Positions 37,440-46,714 of a stretch of 64,000 nucleotides of DNA are shown in pieces. The position numbers and the translations under genes are program-made. The notes beneath the pieces are model-generated. The model was not told the origin of the DNA and made no database searches. It saw nothing but the letters and a program-made list of their open reading frames with translations. Source of the DNA: Bradyrhizobium rifense (GTDB taxonomy: Bacteria > Pseudomonadota > Alphaproteobacteria > Rhizobiales > Xanthobacteraceae); the NCBI RefSeq assembly GCF_008123425.1, contig NZ_VSSS01000065.1, forward strand, positions 1 to 64,000. The letters are read 5' to 3'. The first letter of the stretch is position 1. Each line of letters opens with the position of its first letter.

Positions 37440-37852
37440 GCACGATGCTCGTCGACGGCCATGCCGTCACGTTTGCGGTCGGCGACCGCCTCGACCTCGG
37501 AGATGGTGTCGTCATCGGCAGGGCGACAGCGACGACGCACCAGATCGAAACACCGCTCGACTTCGTTGAAATGCTCGATCATGACAGCTATTTGGATCTA
37601 TCCGTGCATGCGGGAAGCGTCCGCGGGCCCGGCAGTTTCGAAGGATTGCTCGGCAATCTCGATGGCAACTCCAGGAGCGATTTCGGCCTTCCCCACGGGT
37701 CGTCGCTGATCAATCCAAGCACCAAGGTAATCGAAGGGCTGTTTGCCCGATGCCTGGCGGGTCGGACCGCACGACAACATGCTCGTGAGCCTCGGAGACG
37801 TCACTGCACTACGGTGCATCGGACATCGTTTTCGGTCTCGAAACTCCCGTAG
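37440..37852 (+). pseudogene. Partial duplicate of the VWD-like 3' end
   Basis: Bases 37440-37800 repeat 35251-35610 at roughly 90 percent. The copy reads MLVDGHAVTFAVGDRLDLGD and later GLLGNLDGNSRSDFG like the parent, then shifts frame near 37745 (an extra C) and ends in unrelated residues. It has no upstream gene body, so it is a stranded fragment. Together with the parent it brackets the LuxR-type regulator, the tRNA fragment and the integrase remnant. Confidence 0.85.
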
Positions 37853-38014
37853 ATGGGCTGCCGGCAACCGCCGGGAATGGCGTTCACATCGCCTTCCAAG
37901 CACCCGACCGTGAGACGCTTCCACACGACTGCCCTTGCGAGTGGGGGAGCCTACGAAGGGACTCCGGGCATTCGGGACAATTGCAATCCCCAGCCAAAAA
38001 AACAAGATGTTCGA

Positions 38015-38440
38015 TCAAGTCGTCACTTGGAAGATCAGTTTTCGTAAGAAATGTGCCATGTAGTCGAGCGCTAGATCTTGCGCTTCCTTTTGAGGCAGTA
38101 TCGTCAGGATTGCTCCGGACGGTTCGGCGCTGACGTCTCTTAGCTGTCTTGCCAGGTCGATGGTCGGATTGGCGGCAAAGCGTGCCTGTAAGCTAATGTC
38201 GCCCGATTTCGGGTCTCGCGCAGCATCTAGCGCCGCAGCAATGTGCTCGGATCGTTTTGCCTCATCGACTGCTCGATCACGCAGGACGACGTGCAATCGA
38301 AAGCTATGATCTGGACGGGTATTGCAAAACCTTACAGTATCCGCTCGAACAGAGTACTGCGCGCAAGCGTCGGGTTGTTTCGCTGTTAGAGACGCTTTAC
38401 GCCCATCGCCGATTTTCAGATAGCTGGACCAGTTCGACAA
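38015..38440 (-). CDS. Hypothetical protein (doubtful)
   Basis: An open frame of 141 residues with protein-like composition in its second half (AALDAARDPKSGDISLQARF, AANPTIDLARQLRDVSAEPS). I recognise no family and see no convincing ribosome binding site. It lies in a zone of gene fragments and may be a remnant. An overlapping plus-strand frame at 38257-38508 is no better supported. Confidence 0.3.
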   Translation of the reverse strand: MSNWSSYLKIGDGRKASLTAKQPDACAQYSVRADTVRFCNTRPDHSFRLHVVLRDRAVDEAKRSEHIAAALDAARDPKSGDISLQARFAANPTIDLARQLRDVSAEPSGAILTILPQKEAQDLALDYMAHFLRKLIFQVTT

Positions 38441-38528
38441 ATTACCTGCCCAACACGAAGGCAGGCGGGATTGTCGTTGTCACGCGTTCAATTTACGAAA
38501 GAATATAAATCGCGAGAGGGGACAACTT

Positions 38529-38657
38529 ATGGATGACATGACCATGTGCCCGTTCGCGGGTGCAACCCACGCACATACGAACCGTGACTGGTGGCCGACC
38601 CGATTAGCAAGAACATCGACGAACTGCGAAGTACAGTATGTCGGCGCAAGTCACTGA
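38529..38657 (+). pseudogene. katG 5' fragment
   Basis: The frame reads MDDMTMCPFAGATHAHTNRD, WWPTRL, matching the N-terminus of catalase-peroxidase KatG (CPF.G...HTNRDWWPxQL). After that the sequence has nothing in common with KatG and stops at 38657. Only the first 26 or so codons of a gene of over 700 codons survive. It is preceded by GAGAGGGG, so the original ribosome binding site may remain. Confidence 0.6.
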
Positions 38658-38947
38658 ATTTTCCGTTGAATTCGAACGATCACGAACAGTGGCGAACAAT
38701 ATAGGCGGAAAGGAAAGCCCGCTCGCAGATCGGTCAGGCCGGTAACGCTGATGCTCAACCGCGGCCTGCGCGATCCCGGCCCGTCGTCCTTCGCATGGCT
38801 TAAGAGCCCTGCTTGTCCGGCCGGCCAGGGATGCTCGGCCGCAGTTGTGCCGGCCTGACCGCTCCGCGGGCCGGGGGATGTCTTCGGAAAGAAGACGGAA
38901 AAGGACGCGCGAGCCGCGGTCCGCGAACCCCGAACAGGAGAAATCCC

Positions 38948-40633
38948 ATGCAACTCATCAAGGTCGATCCGCATGCGCTGAAGGAGAGTCCGGACCGCAT
39001 GCGTCAGACGAAGTCGACGCCGCAGGCTGACGCCCTCCTGCTGGCGACGATCAAGGCCGTCGGCATCGTCCAGCCGCCCGTCATCACGCCCGAGACTGGC
39101 GGTGGCAACGGCTATGTCATCAACGCCGGTCATCGCCGTGTGAAGCAGGCGATCGCCGCCGGCCTCGAGGAGATCGACGTCCTCGTCGACGAGGCGGCGA
39201 ACGACAACGGCGCCATGCGCGCGATGATCGAGAACATCGCCCGCGAAGCGCTCAATCCCGTCGACCAGTGGCGCGCGATCGAACGCCTCGTCGCGCTCGG
39301 CTGGACCGAGGAGGCCATCGGCGTCGCCTTGGCGCTGCCGGTGCGACAGATCAGAAAGCTCCGCCTGCTCGCGAACGTGCTGCCCGCCATGCTCGATCAC
39401 ATGGCCAAGGGCGACATGCCCGACGAGCGGCAGCTCCGCACCATCGCCTCCGCCTCGCTGGATGAGCAGAAGGAAGTCTGGAAGAAGCACAAGCCCTCCA
39501 AGGCCGATCCGCAGGTGTCGTGGTTTAGCGTGGCGCAGGCTCTGACCAAGGCCCGGATGTACGCACGTGATGCCAGCTTCGGCGACGACCTCGCCCAGGC
39601 TTACGGAATCCAATGGGCAGAGGATCTGTTCGCGCCAGCTGATGAGGACAGCCGCTATACCACGGATGTCGAGGCCTTCCTCGGCGCGCAGCAGGAATGG
39701 ATGACGAACAACCTGCCGAAGCGCGGCATCATCGCTGAGACGACGAACTGGGGCGATGTCAAGCTGCCGCCGAAGGCAGAGCGGGTCTACGGCAAGCCCT
39801 CGAAGAGCGATTGCACCGCGATGTATCTGGACCGTGACGGCCGGGTGCAGAGCGTGCATTACCGCATGCCCGCGGCGAAGAAGGCGACGGGCAAGGCTGC
39901 CGCGGCCGACAGCGACGCTGCGGACGAGTCCGCAACAGTTTCGAAGCCGCGTCCTGACGTGACGCACAAGGGCCTCGAGATGATCGGCGACTTCCGAACG
40001 GACGCGCTGCACGAGGCGCTGGCCCGCGCGCCGATCGAGGATGACACGTTGATGGCCTTGTTGATCCTCGCCTTCGCCAGCCAGAACGTCTCGGTCGAGT
40101 CCGGTAGCGGCGGGACCTACTACGGCAACCGGCGCTTCGCCCGCCATGCCGCCGCGCTATTCGATCAGGATGGCAAGCTCGTCCTCGACATCGACACGCT
40201 CCGCGTCGCGGCGCGCTCAACCCTCATGGAAGTCCTGTCGTGCCGGGAGAACCGCACCGCCAGCGGCATCGTCGCCCGCGTCGCCGGTGACGTGGTCGGC
40301 GCGGATAACTTCCTGCCGAACATGGGCACCGACGACTTCTTGTCGTGCCTGTCGCGGGCTGCGCTCGAAGGCTCGTGCAAGGACACGCCGGTTCTCCCGC
40401 GCCAGAAGGTGAAGGACACCCGCATCGCCCTGGTTGAGCACTTCAGGGAGGGTCGCTTCGTGCATCCGGCCGCGTTGTTCGCTCCCGACAAGGTCGCCTT
40501 GTTGTCGTGGCTGGCGAAGAACGCCGTCGTCGAAGACGACGCGGCCGACGACCAGGTGGAGGACCCGGAGGCCGGCGATACCGACGATGGCGAAGCCTTG
40601 GACGCCGAGGCGTTCCGCGAGGCGGCGGAATAG
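38948..40633 (+). CDS. ParB/Srx-like nuclease-domain protein (plasmid)
   Basis: 561 residues from the ATG at 38948, which has AGGAG seven bases upstream. Residues about 25-130 are a ParB-like N-terminal domain: VGIVQPPVITPE, the GHRRVKQAIAAG box and ENIAREALNPVDQWRAIERL. An HTH-like segment follows (GWTEEAIGVALALPVRQIRK). The long C-terminal part (200-561) is a plasmid-specific region. Sequence and size differ from the RepB partition protein at 55978. Such orphan ParB-like proteins are common on rhizobial plasmids near ardC and are thought to act during establishment; its target is unknown. Confidence 0.75.
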   Translation: MQLIKVDPHALKESPDRMRQTKSTPQADALLLATIKAVGIVQPPVITPETGGGNGYVINAGHRRVKQAIAAGLEEIDVLVDEAANDNGAMRAMIENIAREALNPVDQWRAIERLVALGWTEEAIGVALALPVRQIRKLRLLANVLPAMLDHMAKGDMPDERQLRTIASASLDEQKEVWKKHKPSKADPQVSWFSVAQALTKARMYARDASFGDDLAQAYGIQWAEDLFAPADEDSRYTTDVEAFLGAQQEWMTNNLPKRGIIAETTNWGDVKLPPKAERVYGKPSKSDCTAMYLDRDGRVQSVHYRMPAAKKATGKAAAADSDAADESATVSKPRPDVTHKGLEMIGDFRTDALHEALARAPIEDDTLMALLILAFASQNVSVESGSGGTYYGNRRFARHAAALFDQDGKLVLDIDTLRVAARSTLMEVLSCRENRTASGIVARVAGDVVGADNFLPNMGTDDFLSCLSRAALEGSCKDTPVLPRQKVKDTRIALVEHFREGRFVHPAALFAPDKVALLSWLAKNAVVEDDAADDQVEDPEAGDTDDGEALDAEAFREAAE

Positions 40634-40722
40634 CCGGTCCCCACCCAACGATCCGAATGACACCCCGCCGCCGGCTCAGCTGGCGGCGGCTTCGTTTCCA
40701 CCGCCATGAACAGGAGTACGTC

Positions 40723-41199
40723 ATGTCCGCACAGTTGATCTACGACCTCGTCCCGCTCGGCGCGATCGTCCGGTTTTCAGACGGCACGCCGCGACCACCG
40801 GAGCGCCACCGCAAGAAGCTCGCGGCCTGGGAATACCGCAATAGCGGCGGCCGGCTGATCCGCAAGCAACCCGAACGCCGCGTCGGCAACACCGTCATCA
40901 GTGCGAGCATCACGCTGCACACCGGCGATTATGGCGGCGACGGTGTCGTGGTGCTTCGCGTCCACCGCTCGTTCTCGGTCGACAGCGACCTTAAATTCGC
41001 TGTGACCGAGCGCCCGAAGGCCGGCGCGGTGCGCGTGGTCGACCGGCCCGGCGAGGATGCCGAGTTGGTCTATCTCGCCGGCAGCCGCGCCGATGCCGAA
41101 ACGTGGCTACAAAGCCACGGCTATCCAAATGCCGTTCTCGACGAGGTGATGGCCGATGCGGTCGCGGCCGACGTTGCAGAGGGGAGGACAGCCGCATGA
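40723..41199 (+). CDS. Conserved-type plasmid protein of unknown function (158 aa)
   Basis: 158 residues: MSAQLIYDLVPLGAIVRFSD, then RPPERHRKKLAAWEYRNSGG and a repeat-free beta-rich middle. No domain recognised. The start has AGGAG eight bases upstream. A longer frame from 40507 overlaps the previous gene and is rejected. The stop overlaps the next start (ATGA), so it is in an operon with the DUF7007 gene. Confidence 0.65.
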   Translation: MSAQLIYDLVPLGAIVRFSDGTPRPPERHRKKLAAWEYRNSGGRLIRKQPERRVGNTVISASITLHTGDYGGDGVVVLRVHRSFSVDSDLKFAVTERPKAGAVRVVDRPGEDAELVYLAGSRADAETWLQSHGYPNAVLDEVMADAVAADVAEGRTAA

Positions 41200-42089
41200 C
41201 CGCGCCCACCCTCCCCACCACCATCACCGATGACTCAGCCTCGGGATTCCCCGAGGTTGCGTTCGGTCGCAGCGGCGATGGCTTCCTCGCGGCGCGCGTT
41301 GCCGACACCGCCTTCGCCATGCTGCCGGCACGCGAGGGCCGCCACTATCTCGCAACCGGCTGGCGCATCGGCCGGCCGATCGCCGAATGGAAGCACTCCG
41401 ACTTCTACGGCCATTCGGGCGAGCTCGCCGACGAGGCCGCCTTCCGCGCGAAGATCGCGGAGAATGCCGAGCACCAGCGCGAGGCGCGTGCGCTCGGCCG
41501 CCGCGACATCGCCTCCACGGCGAACACGCCTTGGGGCCCATCTCAGGGCGCGACCGTCTATGCGGAAGGCGTCGTCTGCCATTCGACGGCAGGACACGGC
41601 GGCTTTCATCTTTCCGCCGAACGCAACCGCAGCGTCCATTCGATGCTGCGCGCGCGGGGTGGCTGGTACGAGGAGGACGAGGGCTGGGCGATCGTGGCGA
41701 TCATCTTCCCGAATCTGTTCACCAGCTACGAGCGGCGCTGCGCGGAGCGCACGATTAGGGATAGCTGGCCCGATGCCTGGGAGGTGATTTTCGGGACCCT
41801 GCTCCAGCCCGGCGAATCCCGGGAGAAGGATCGGCGCGCCTTCGAGACCGAGCACGCCTACGATTGGATCGTCGTGTCGGCGAACGCGTCGGATCAGCAT
41901 CCCGGCTTTGTCGAAGTCGTCGCCACGCCGGGCGGCCGACGTGGCGCAGGCACCGAGGAGCGGCGCTTCCTGGTCCCGTCCGACGAGTACCGAATGGGTC
42001 GCTTCGGCTTCGTCGTCGATGAGACCCGCCACTCGGTCTATTCCGGGCCATCGAGCTTCGTCACCTGGCAAGGGAGGACGTCCCCATGA
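41196..42089 (+). CDS. DUF7007-domain protein
   Basis: 297 residues. Core motifs TPWGPSQGATVYAEGVVCHS, TAGHGGFHLSAERNRSVHSM and GGWYEEDEGWAIVAIIFPNL match the DUF7007 family of plasmid and ICE proteins with unknown function. The conserved His and Trp residues could hint at catalysis, but nothing is proven. GGGGAGGA precedes the ATG at 41196, and both ends overlap neighbours by four bases, showing a tightly coupled three-gene operon. Confidence 0.75.
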   Translation: MTAPTLPTTITDDSASGFPEVAFGRSGDGFLAARVADTAFAMLPAREGRHYLATGWRIGRPIAEWKHSDFYGHSGELADEAAFRAKIAENAEHQREARALGRRDIASTANTPWGPSQGATVYAEGVVCHSTAGHGGFHLSAERNRSVHSMLRARGGWYEEDEGWAIVAIIFPNLFTSYERRCAERTIRDSWPDAWEVIFGTLLQPGESREKDRRAFETEHAYDWIVVSANASDQHPGFVEVVATPGGRRGAGTEERRFLVPSDEYRMGRFGFVVDETRHSVYSGPSSFVTWQGRTSP

Positions 42090-42499
42090 AGATCTCCCCC
42101 GAGCGCCTCGCCCAGCTTTCGCGCGTGGAGGAGGCGCGCCGCCAGACGCAGCGCCAACTCGACATGATCGACCGGCAGATCATCCGTCGCATGACGGCGC
42201 TGATATCACAGCTCGGTCGCAAGCGGTCGGGATACCGCCGCGGCAAGCCGCCCGACCCGAGTGCGTTCTTGGAACGCTACCGCTGGAATCTTGCGGCGAT
42301 CACGGCAGCGCGCCAGCCGGAGATCGACGCGTTATCGCGCAAGCTCGCCCGGCAGGATACCGCGATCGAGATGCTGCGGGCTCGGTGCGCGCCGGAGTCT
42401 CGACACGCTCGTGACGACCCGGAGCGCGCACATCGCAAGGACGAATGTCGCAGTCCGGCCGAGTGTCGTCCAGGGAAGCGGCATGGCGCTGCGGCATAG
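42086..42499 (+). CDS. Small coiled-coil plasmid protein
   Basis: 137 residues. Residues 5-45 (LAQLSRVEEARRQTQRQLDM, IDRQIIRRMTALISQL) and 70-95 (AAITAARQPEIDALSRKLAR) are strongly helical with heptad character. The last 35 residues are Arg/Pro-rich. No known domain. It overlaps the DUF7007 gene stop by four bases and closes that operon. Confidence 0.6.
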   Translation: MKISPERLAQLSRVEEARRQTQRQLDMIDRQIIRRMTALISQLGRKRSGYRRGKPPDPSAFLERYRWNLAAITAARQPEIDALSRKLARQDTAIEMLRARCAPESRHARDDPERAHRKDECRSPAECRPGKRHGAAA

Positions 42500-42893
42500 C
42501 GGACCACGCAGGTGCATACTTCGCGGCATTCCCGGCCACACGTTGCGAGCACAGAAGCGGCGGAGGCCAGATCGAACCTTTCCGGTATCGCCAACCCGGC
42601 CCGTATTCTGTCGCCTCTCCCCTCGGGTTTGCTGCGGTCTGCGCCCCCGGCGGTCCGCTTCAAGGCCAAGTCGCAAGCGACCGGAGACCGCCGATCTCGG
42701 CAAGGCCCGGCCGCGTCCGGCGCAGGGCCCAGCAGCCTGGGACCCCGCTTGTCCGCAACCGGACCTTGCTCGCCTGGCGGTGCCCGGACCTTGAAGCGGC
42801 CCTCATCCCGGCGGCGCTGGGCGACCGCACCCGAGGGGAGAGCCGGCAGGGGCCGGACCGAACCCGACGGCGAAACCAGAAAAGGAGTTCACC
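42500..42893. other. Leader region without a gene
   Basis: About 390 GC-rich bases. No credible gene; the end carries AAAAGGAG eight bases before the next ATG. Like other leaders in this window, it is long and could hold RNA structure. Confidence 0.4.
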
Positions 42894-43481
42894 ATGACCA
42901 AGACCGCTCGCGCACCCCGCACCAACGCCCGCGTCGTCCCGCTTCGCCGCGGCACCACCGTCGAAATGGTCCGGCTCGTTTGCCCGGACGCAGCCCAGGC
43001 CACCCGCATCGCCGAGAGCTTCGGCCTCCCCGTCCTCGACAGCGACGCCATCCGCGACCTGCATCAGCGGCTCATCAGCGAGACCGCCGACGCGCTTGAC
43101 GAAGGCGTCAACGAACGCGCCATGCAGATTCACCTGCAGCGCATCGTCGGCTCCTATGTCGGCTCGGCCCACGGCGCTGGGCAGTTCTACAGCCGCGCGG
43201 TCACCGAAGCACGCGAGGCGACGGCAAAGCTCGCCAACGACACGCGCGACGAAGACCTCGATGGACCGGTCGGGTTCGAATCCGCGGCCCAGCGCAAGCG
43301 CGAATTCGCCGCCGAGGTCGCCGTTCAGGCACACGCACTGCGCATGGCGGCGGAAGGAGCCGCCGCAGCCTACGAGCACGTCGTCGGCGAGAGCTGGAAG
43401 CCGTTCGAACGCCAGCCCGAACAACCCGGCGAGACCGTCAGCCGCAAGGCGGCCGAGGTTCAGATGGCGGCGTTCGGGTGA
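42894..43481 (+). CDS. Hypothetical plasmid protein (195 aa)
   Basis: 195 residues with no recognised domain. It is Ala- and Glu-rich and mostly helical: DAIRDLHQRLISETADALDE, MQIHLQRIVGSYVGSAHGAG, AAQRKREFAAEVAVQAHALR. No signal or membrane segment. A strong AAGGAG site precedes the ATG, and a clear terminator follows at 43530, so it is a single transcription unit or the end of one. It sits between the DUF7007 operon and ardC, as in related plasmids. Confidence 0.65.
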   Translation: MTKTARAPRTNARVVPLRRGTTVEMVRLVCPDAAQATRIAESFGLPVLDSDAIRDLHQRLISETADALDEGVNERAMQIHLQRIVGSYVGSAHGAGQFYSRAVTEAREATAKLANDTRDEDLDGPVGFESAAQRKREFAAEVAVQAHALRMAAEGAAAAYEHVVGESWKPFERQPEQPGETVSRKAAEVQMAAFG

Positions 43482-43529
43482 CGCCGCCGGCGGGGCTTCG
43501 GCCCCGCCTCTCGCTCACCATCCGATATC

Positions 43530-43556
43530 GGCCGGTCCTTCGGGACCGGCCTTTTT
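43530..43556 (+). terminator. Intrinsic terminator
   Basis: A perfect 9-bp stem GGCCGGTCC with loop TTCG and GGACCGGCC, followed by TTTTT. It lies 49 bases after the 195-aa gene stop. Confidence 0.85.
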
Positions 43557-43818
43557 CATGTCGCACATCGCGACGGCGCAAACGAGCAAAGAGAAATGAC
43601 CCGGGATGGAGCGCACGTTGCGGCCCGTACCGGCTTTCGGTCGATGCTCCGGCCGGCGCGGCAGCGCAACGGCTTTGCCGTCCTCCACTGCGTTCCGGTC
43701 CGGCGTCTCTCCCCTCACCCCGACCATCAGCGTCACCGGATGCGCGACCCCGCAGGCCTTCGCAGCGGACCGCCGTGACGGGCCGCGACGGGCGCGGCCT
43801 CCAACGGAGGTTAGAATT

Positions 43819-44505
43819 ATGACTGGTAAGGAAACCAAACCCCGCGCCGACATCTATGCGCGCATCACCGATCGCATCGTCGCAGACCTTGAGCGCGGTG
43901 TGCGTCCGTGGGTCAAGCCATGGAATGCGGCCACCGCGGCTGGATGCATCACGCGCCCGCTGCGCCACAACGGCATGCCCTATCAGGGCATTAACGTCGT
44001 GCTGCTGTGGTCGGAAGCGGTCGCGCGCGGCTTCACGTCACCGATCTGGATGACGTTCAAACAATCACTCGAGCTCGGCGGCCACATCCGCAAGGGCGAG
44101 ACCGGAACGATGGTGGTCTACGCCAACAAGATCACCAAGACCGAGACCGATGAGCATGGCGACGACGTCGAACGGACGGTTCCGTTCCTGCGCGCCTATA
44201 CCGTGTTTTGCGTCGACCAGATCGACGACCTGCCGGATCACTATTACGGGCGCCCGGCGCCGACCATCGCGCCGGCGCAGCGCATCGCGCATGTGGACGC
44301 CTTCTTCGCCAACACCGGCGCGACCATCCGGCATGGCGGTGACAAGGCTTTCTTCGCACCATCGCTCGACATCATCCAGATGCCGCCGTTCGAAAGTTTC
44401 CGTGACGCCGAGAGCTATGCCGCCACGCTCGCGCATGAATGCGTGCATAATGCCGCGATCCAGATTATGCCGCATCTGCTCGGCTGGGCCCGGTTGGCGG
44501 CATGA
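43819..44505 (+). pseudogene. ardC: ardC antirestriction protein, 5' part (split by RIT element)
   Basis: Starts at 43819 with GGAGG upstream. The N-terminal ArdC ssDNA-binding domain is intact: DIYARITDRIVADLERGVRP, WVKPWNA, GMPYQGINVVLLW, and the Zn-peptidase-like part reaches the motif LAHECVH (HExxH). There the ArdC sequence stops at about 44448 and 19 foreign residues follow to a stop. The rest of the gene resumes at about 47361. ArdC proteins protect incoming DNA from restriction; this copy cannot make the normal protein. Confidence 0.88.
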
Positions 44506-44530
44506 TCGCGCCAATCCCATTCGGCATAAT
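44446..44530. repeat. Terminal repeats at the left end of the RIT element
   Basis: CATAATGCCG (44446-44455) and ATTATGCCG (44464-44472) are near-direct repeats 18 bases apart, and CGGCATAAT (44522-44530) is the exact inverse of the second. They lie just inside the junction with ardC and upstream of the first recombinase gene. Likely recombinase binding sites at the element end. Confidence 0.6.
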
Positions 44531-44564
44531 CTTCGTCGCTCCAACAACAAGGAGCACGAAGATC

Positions 44565-45776
44565 ATGTCTCAATATTTGCAGACCTGCATCGAGCCGCAT
44601 CTTGGCTCGTTCGCAGCGAGTTTTGCGGCGGAGAATTACAGCGCCGGCACGGTCAAGACCTACCTATCGATCCTACGAAAGGTGGGTCACGCGATGGATG
44701 TCCAGGGCATCGGTCCTTCAGCGTTGACGCTCGATATGGCCGAGCATCTGGGACGCAAGGTGCCGCGTAAGAAAACCGGCACGATATGGCCGTATAGGTT
44801 GGCCCGCCGGTTCGCGCAGCATCTCCTCGATATCGGCGTGACGCATCCAGTGCCGTTGAGCGAGGCGCAGCAAGAGCGTGCGGCCCTACTGGCGGACTTC
44901 GAGACCTATTTGGTCAAGCATCGCGGCCTTAGCCCGCGGACGATCTATCACACGCTGCGGTTCGCCAACCGGTTCCTCGATCATCGCTTTGGCGATGCGA
45001 TGGTTGATCCGGGGCGGTTGCGGCCCGCCGACGTGATCGGCTTCCTTGAGCACGTAATGGCAAGTGCGCGGCGCGACAAGACGGTAGCGACGCATGTTCG
45101 TATCTTCCTGCAATATCTGTTCGGCAACGGCGCGACAGCGACCAATCTAGCGCTGAGTCTGCCTAGAACGGCGAAACGCTGGGGAGCACGACTGCCGCGC
45201 CATCTGGTGCCCGAGGGCGTTGAGGCGGTGCTCGCCTGCGTGCGCGCCAACCCGCGGCACGGGGCTCGGGACTATGCGATGCTGCTCATCATGGCCCGGC
45301 TTGGCTTGCGTGCTGCCGAGGTCATCGCGATCCGGTTGGACGATGTCGACTGGCGCGCGGGCGAACTCTTGGTTCGTGGCAAGGGCAAACTCCACGATCG
45401 CGTGCCGATCAGCTCGGAGGTTGGCGATGCGCTGAGCCGCTATCTGCGCGAGGAGCGCGGCCCCACGTCCTGCCGCATGATGTTCGTTACCCATCGCGCG
45501 CCACACCGTCCGTTCAATGACAGCCAAATCGTCAACGCCGTCCTAAAGGATGCCCTGAAGGCGACCGGCCAGAAACCGGTGACGCCCTATGTGGGATCGC
45601 ACCTGCTGCGTCATAGCCTTGCGGTCCAGTTGGTGAACTCGGGTGCATCGCTCGACGAGGTGGGCGACGTGCTGCGGCATCGCTCACGCACATCGACCAT
45701 GATATATGCCCGTCTCGACATAGATGGGCTGCGGTCGATAGCAATGCCCTGGCCCGTAGTGGGAGGCGCGCAATGA
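44565..45776 (+). CDS. RIT tyrosine recombinase A
   Basis: 403 residues. The N-terminal SAM-like domain is followed by a catalytic domain with Arg in MARLGLRAAEVIAIRLDDVD, the beta-hairpin Lys region RGKGKLHDRVPI, the HLLRHS box, LRHRSRTSTMIYARLD with the active-site Tyr. All catalytic residues appear present. The ATG at 44565 has AGGAG upstream; the longer frame to 44502 covers element-end sequence. First gene of the trio. Confidence 0.9.
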   Translation: MSQYLQTCIEPHLGSFAASFAAENYSAGTVKTYLSILRKVGHAMDVQGIGPSALTLDMAEHLGRKVPRKKTGTIWPYRLARRFAQHLLDIGVTHPVPLSEAQQERAALLADFETYLVKHRGLSPRTIYHTLRFANRFLDHRFGDAMVDPGRLRPADVIGFLEHVMASARRDKTVATHVRIFLQYLFGNGATATNLALSLPRTAKRWGARLPRHLVPEGVEAVLACVRANPRHGARDYAMLLIMARLGLRAAEVIAIRLDDVDWRAGELLVRGKGKLHDRVPISSEVGDALSRYLREERGPTSCRMMFVTHRAPHRPFNDSQIVNAVLKDALKATGQKPVTPYVGSHLLRHSLAVQLVNSGASLDEVGDVLRHRSRTSTMIYARLDIDGLRSIAMPWPVVGGAQ

Positions 45777-46714
45777 GCCTCACCTCCCAACTCGATCGCT
45801 ATCTGGCCGTGCGGCGCAGCCTCGGCTACGACCTGAGCACCAGCGAGCGCATCCTCCGCCGCTTCACGCGGTTTGCCGACCGCGAGCGTGCGACGCATAT
45901 CGACACGGCGCTGTTCCTGCGCTGGCATGCTACGCTCGACGAGGCCAACGGCAGGACGCGAGCGGCGCGGCTTACCGTCGTGCGCCTCTTCGCGCAGTGG
46001 CTAAGTAGCTTCGATCTGGCGCATGAAGCCCCGCCCCGGGGATTGTTGCCGAATACCGTGATGCGCTCCCGACCGTATATCTACAGCGATGCGGAAGTCG
46101 CTTCGATCATCGCGGCCGCAATGGCACTTCCGTCGATTTGCGGATTGCGCGGGCTGACCTGCTCGACGCTGTTCGCACTCATCGCGATCACGGGCCTGCG
46201 CGTCAGCGAGGGGCTCGCGCTCGATGGAGACGACCTCGATGCCGATAATGGTGCGTTACGCGTCCGACAGGGTAAGAACGGTAAGGAGCGACTGCTGCCG
46301 CTCGACCCCAGCGCCGTCGAGCGACTGCTAGACTATCGCGTCAAACGCGACCGGTTGATCGGTCATCCGGCGAAGCCGATGTTCGTAACTGACAAGGCGA
46401 CCCGGCTCACCGACTGTGGGGCACGCTACAACTTTGCGCAAGCATGCCAGCAGATCGGATTGCGATCCGAGCAGCAGTACCAGCGGCACGGCCGGGGACC
46501 GCGCATCCACGACCTGCGCCACACCTTCGCCGTGCGTACGATGATCAACTGGTACCGGACTGGCAAGGACCCGGCGCGCGAGATGATTCGGCTGACGACC
46601 TATCTGGGTCATAGCAACCCTTCTGGAACATATTGGTATCTGGAGGCGGTCCCGGAGCTGCTCGATCTAGCGATGGGCCGCGCCACCGCGAGCGGCGGGG
46701 AGATGGCACAATGA
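45773..46714 (+). CDS. RIT tyrosine recombinase B
   Basis: 313 residues. Catalytic elements: ITGLRVSEGLALDGDDLD (Arg), RQGKNGKERLLPL (Lys), HDLRHTFAVRTMINWY (HxxR) and LGHSNPSGTYWYLEAVPEL with a terminal Tyr. The N-terminal core-binding domain is complete. It begins inside the stop of recombinase A (ATGA), which is how RIT genes are usually coupled. Confidence 0.9.
   Translation: MSLTSQLDRYLAVRRSLGYDLSTSERILRRFTRFADRERATHIDTALFLRWHATLDEANGRTRAARLTVVRLFAQWLSSFDLAHEAPPRGLLPNTVMRSRPYIYSDAEVASIIAAAMALPSICGLRGLTCSTLFALIAITGLRVSEGLALDGDDLDADNGALRVRQGKNGKERLLPLDPSAVERLLDYRVKRDRLIGHPAKPMFVTDKATRLTDCGARYNFAQACQQIGLRSEQQYQRHGRGPRIHDLRHTFAVRTMINWYRTGKDPAREMIRLTTYLGHSNPSGTYWYLEAVPELLDLAMGRATASGGEMAQ

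Noticed and set aside
38257..38508. 83-residue plus-strand frame
   Set aside because: No recognisable domain and it overlaps an equally weak minus-strand frame in a zone of gene fragments.
38651..40147. 498-residue minus-strand open frame opposite the ParB-like gene
   Set aside because: Shadow of the ParB-like gene; the plus strand has the ParB motifs and a good ribosome binding site.
40507..40722. 5' extension of the 158-aa gene
   Set aside because: It overlaps the ParB-like gene out of frame; the ATG at 40723 has AGGAG upstream.
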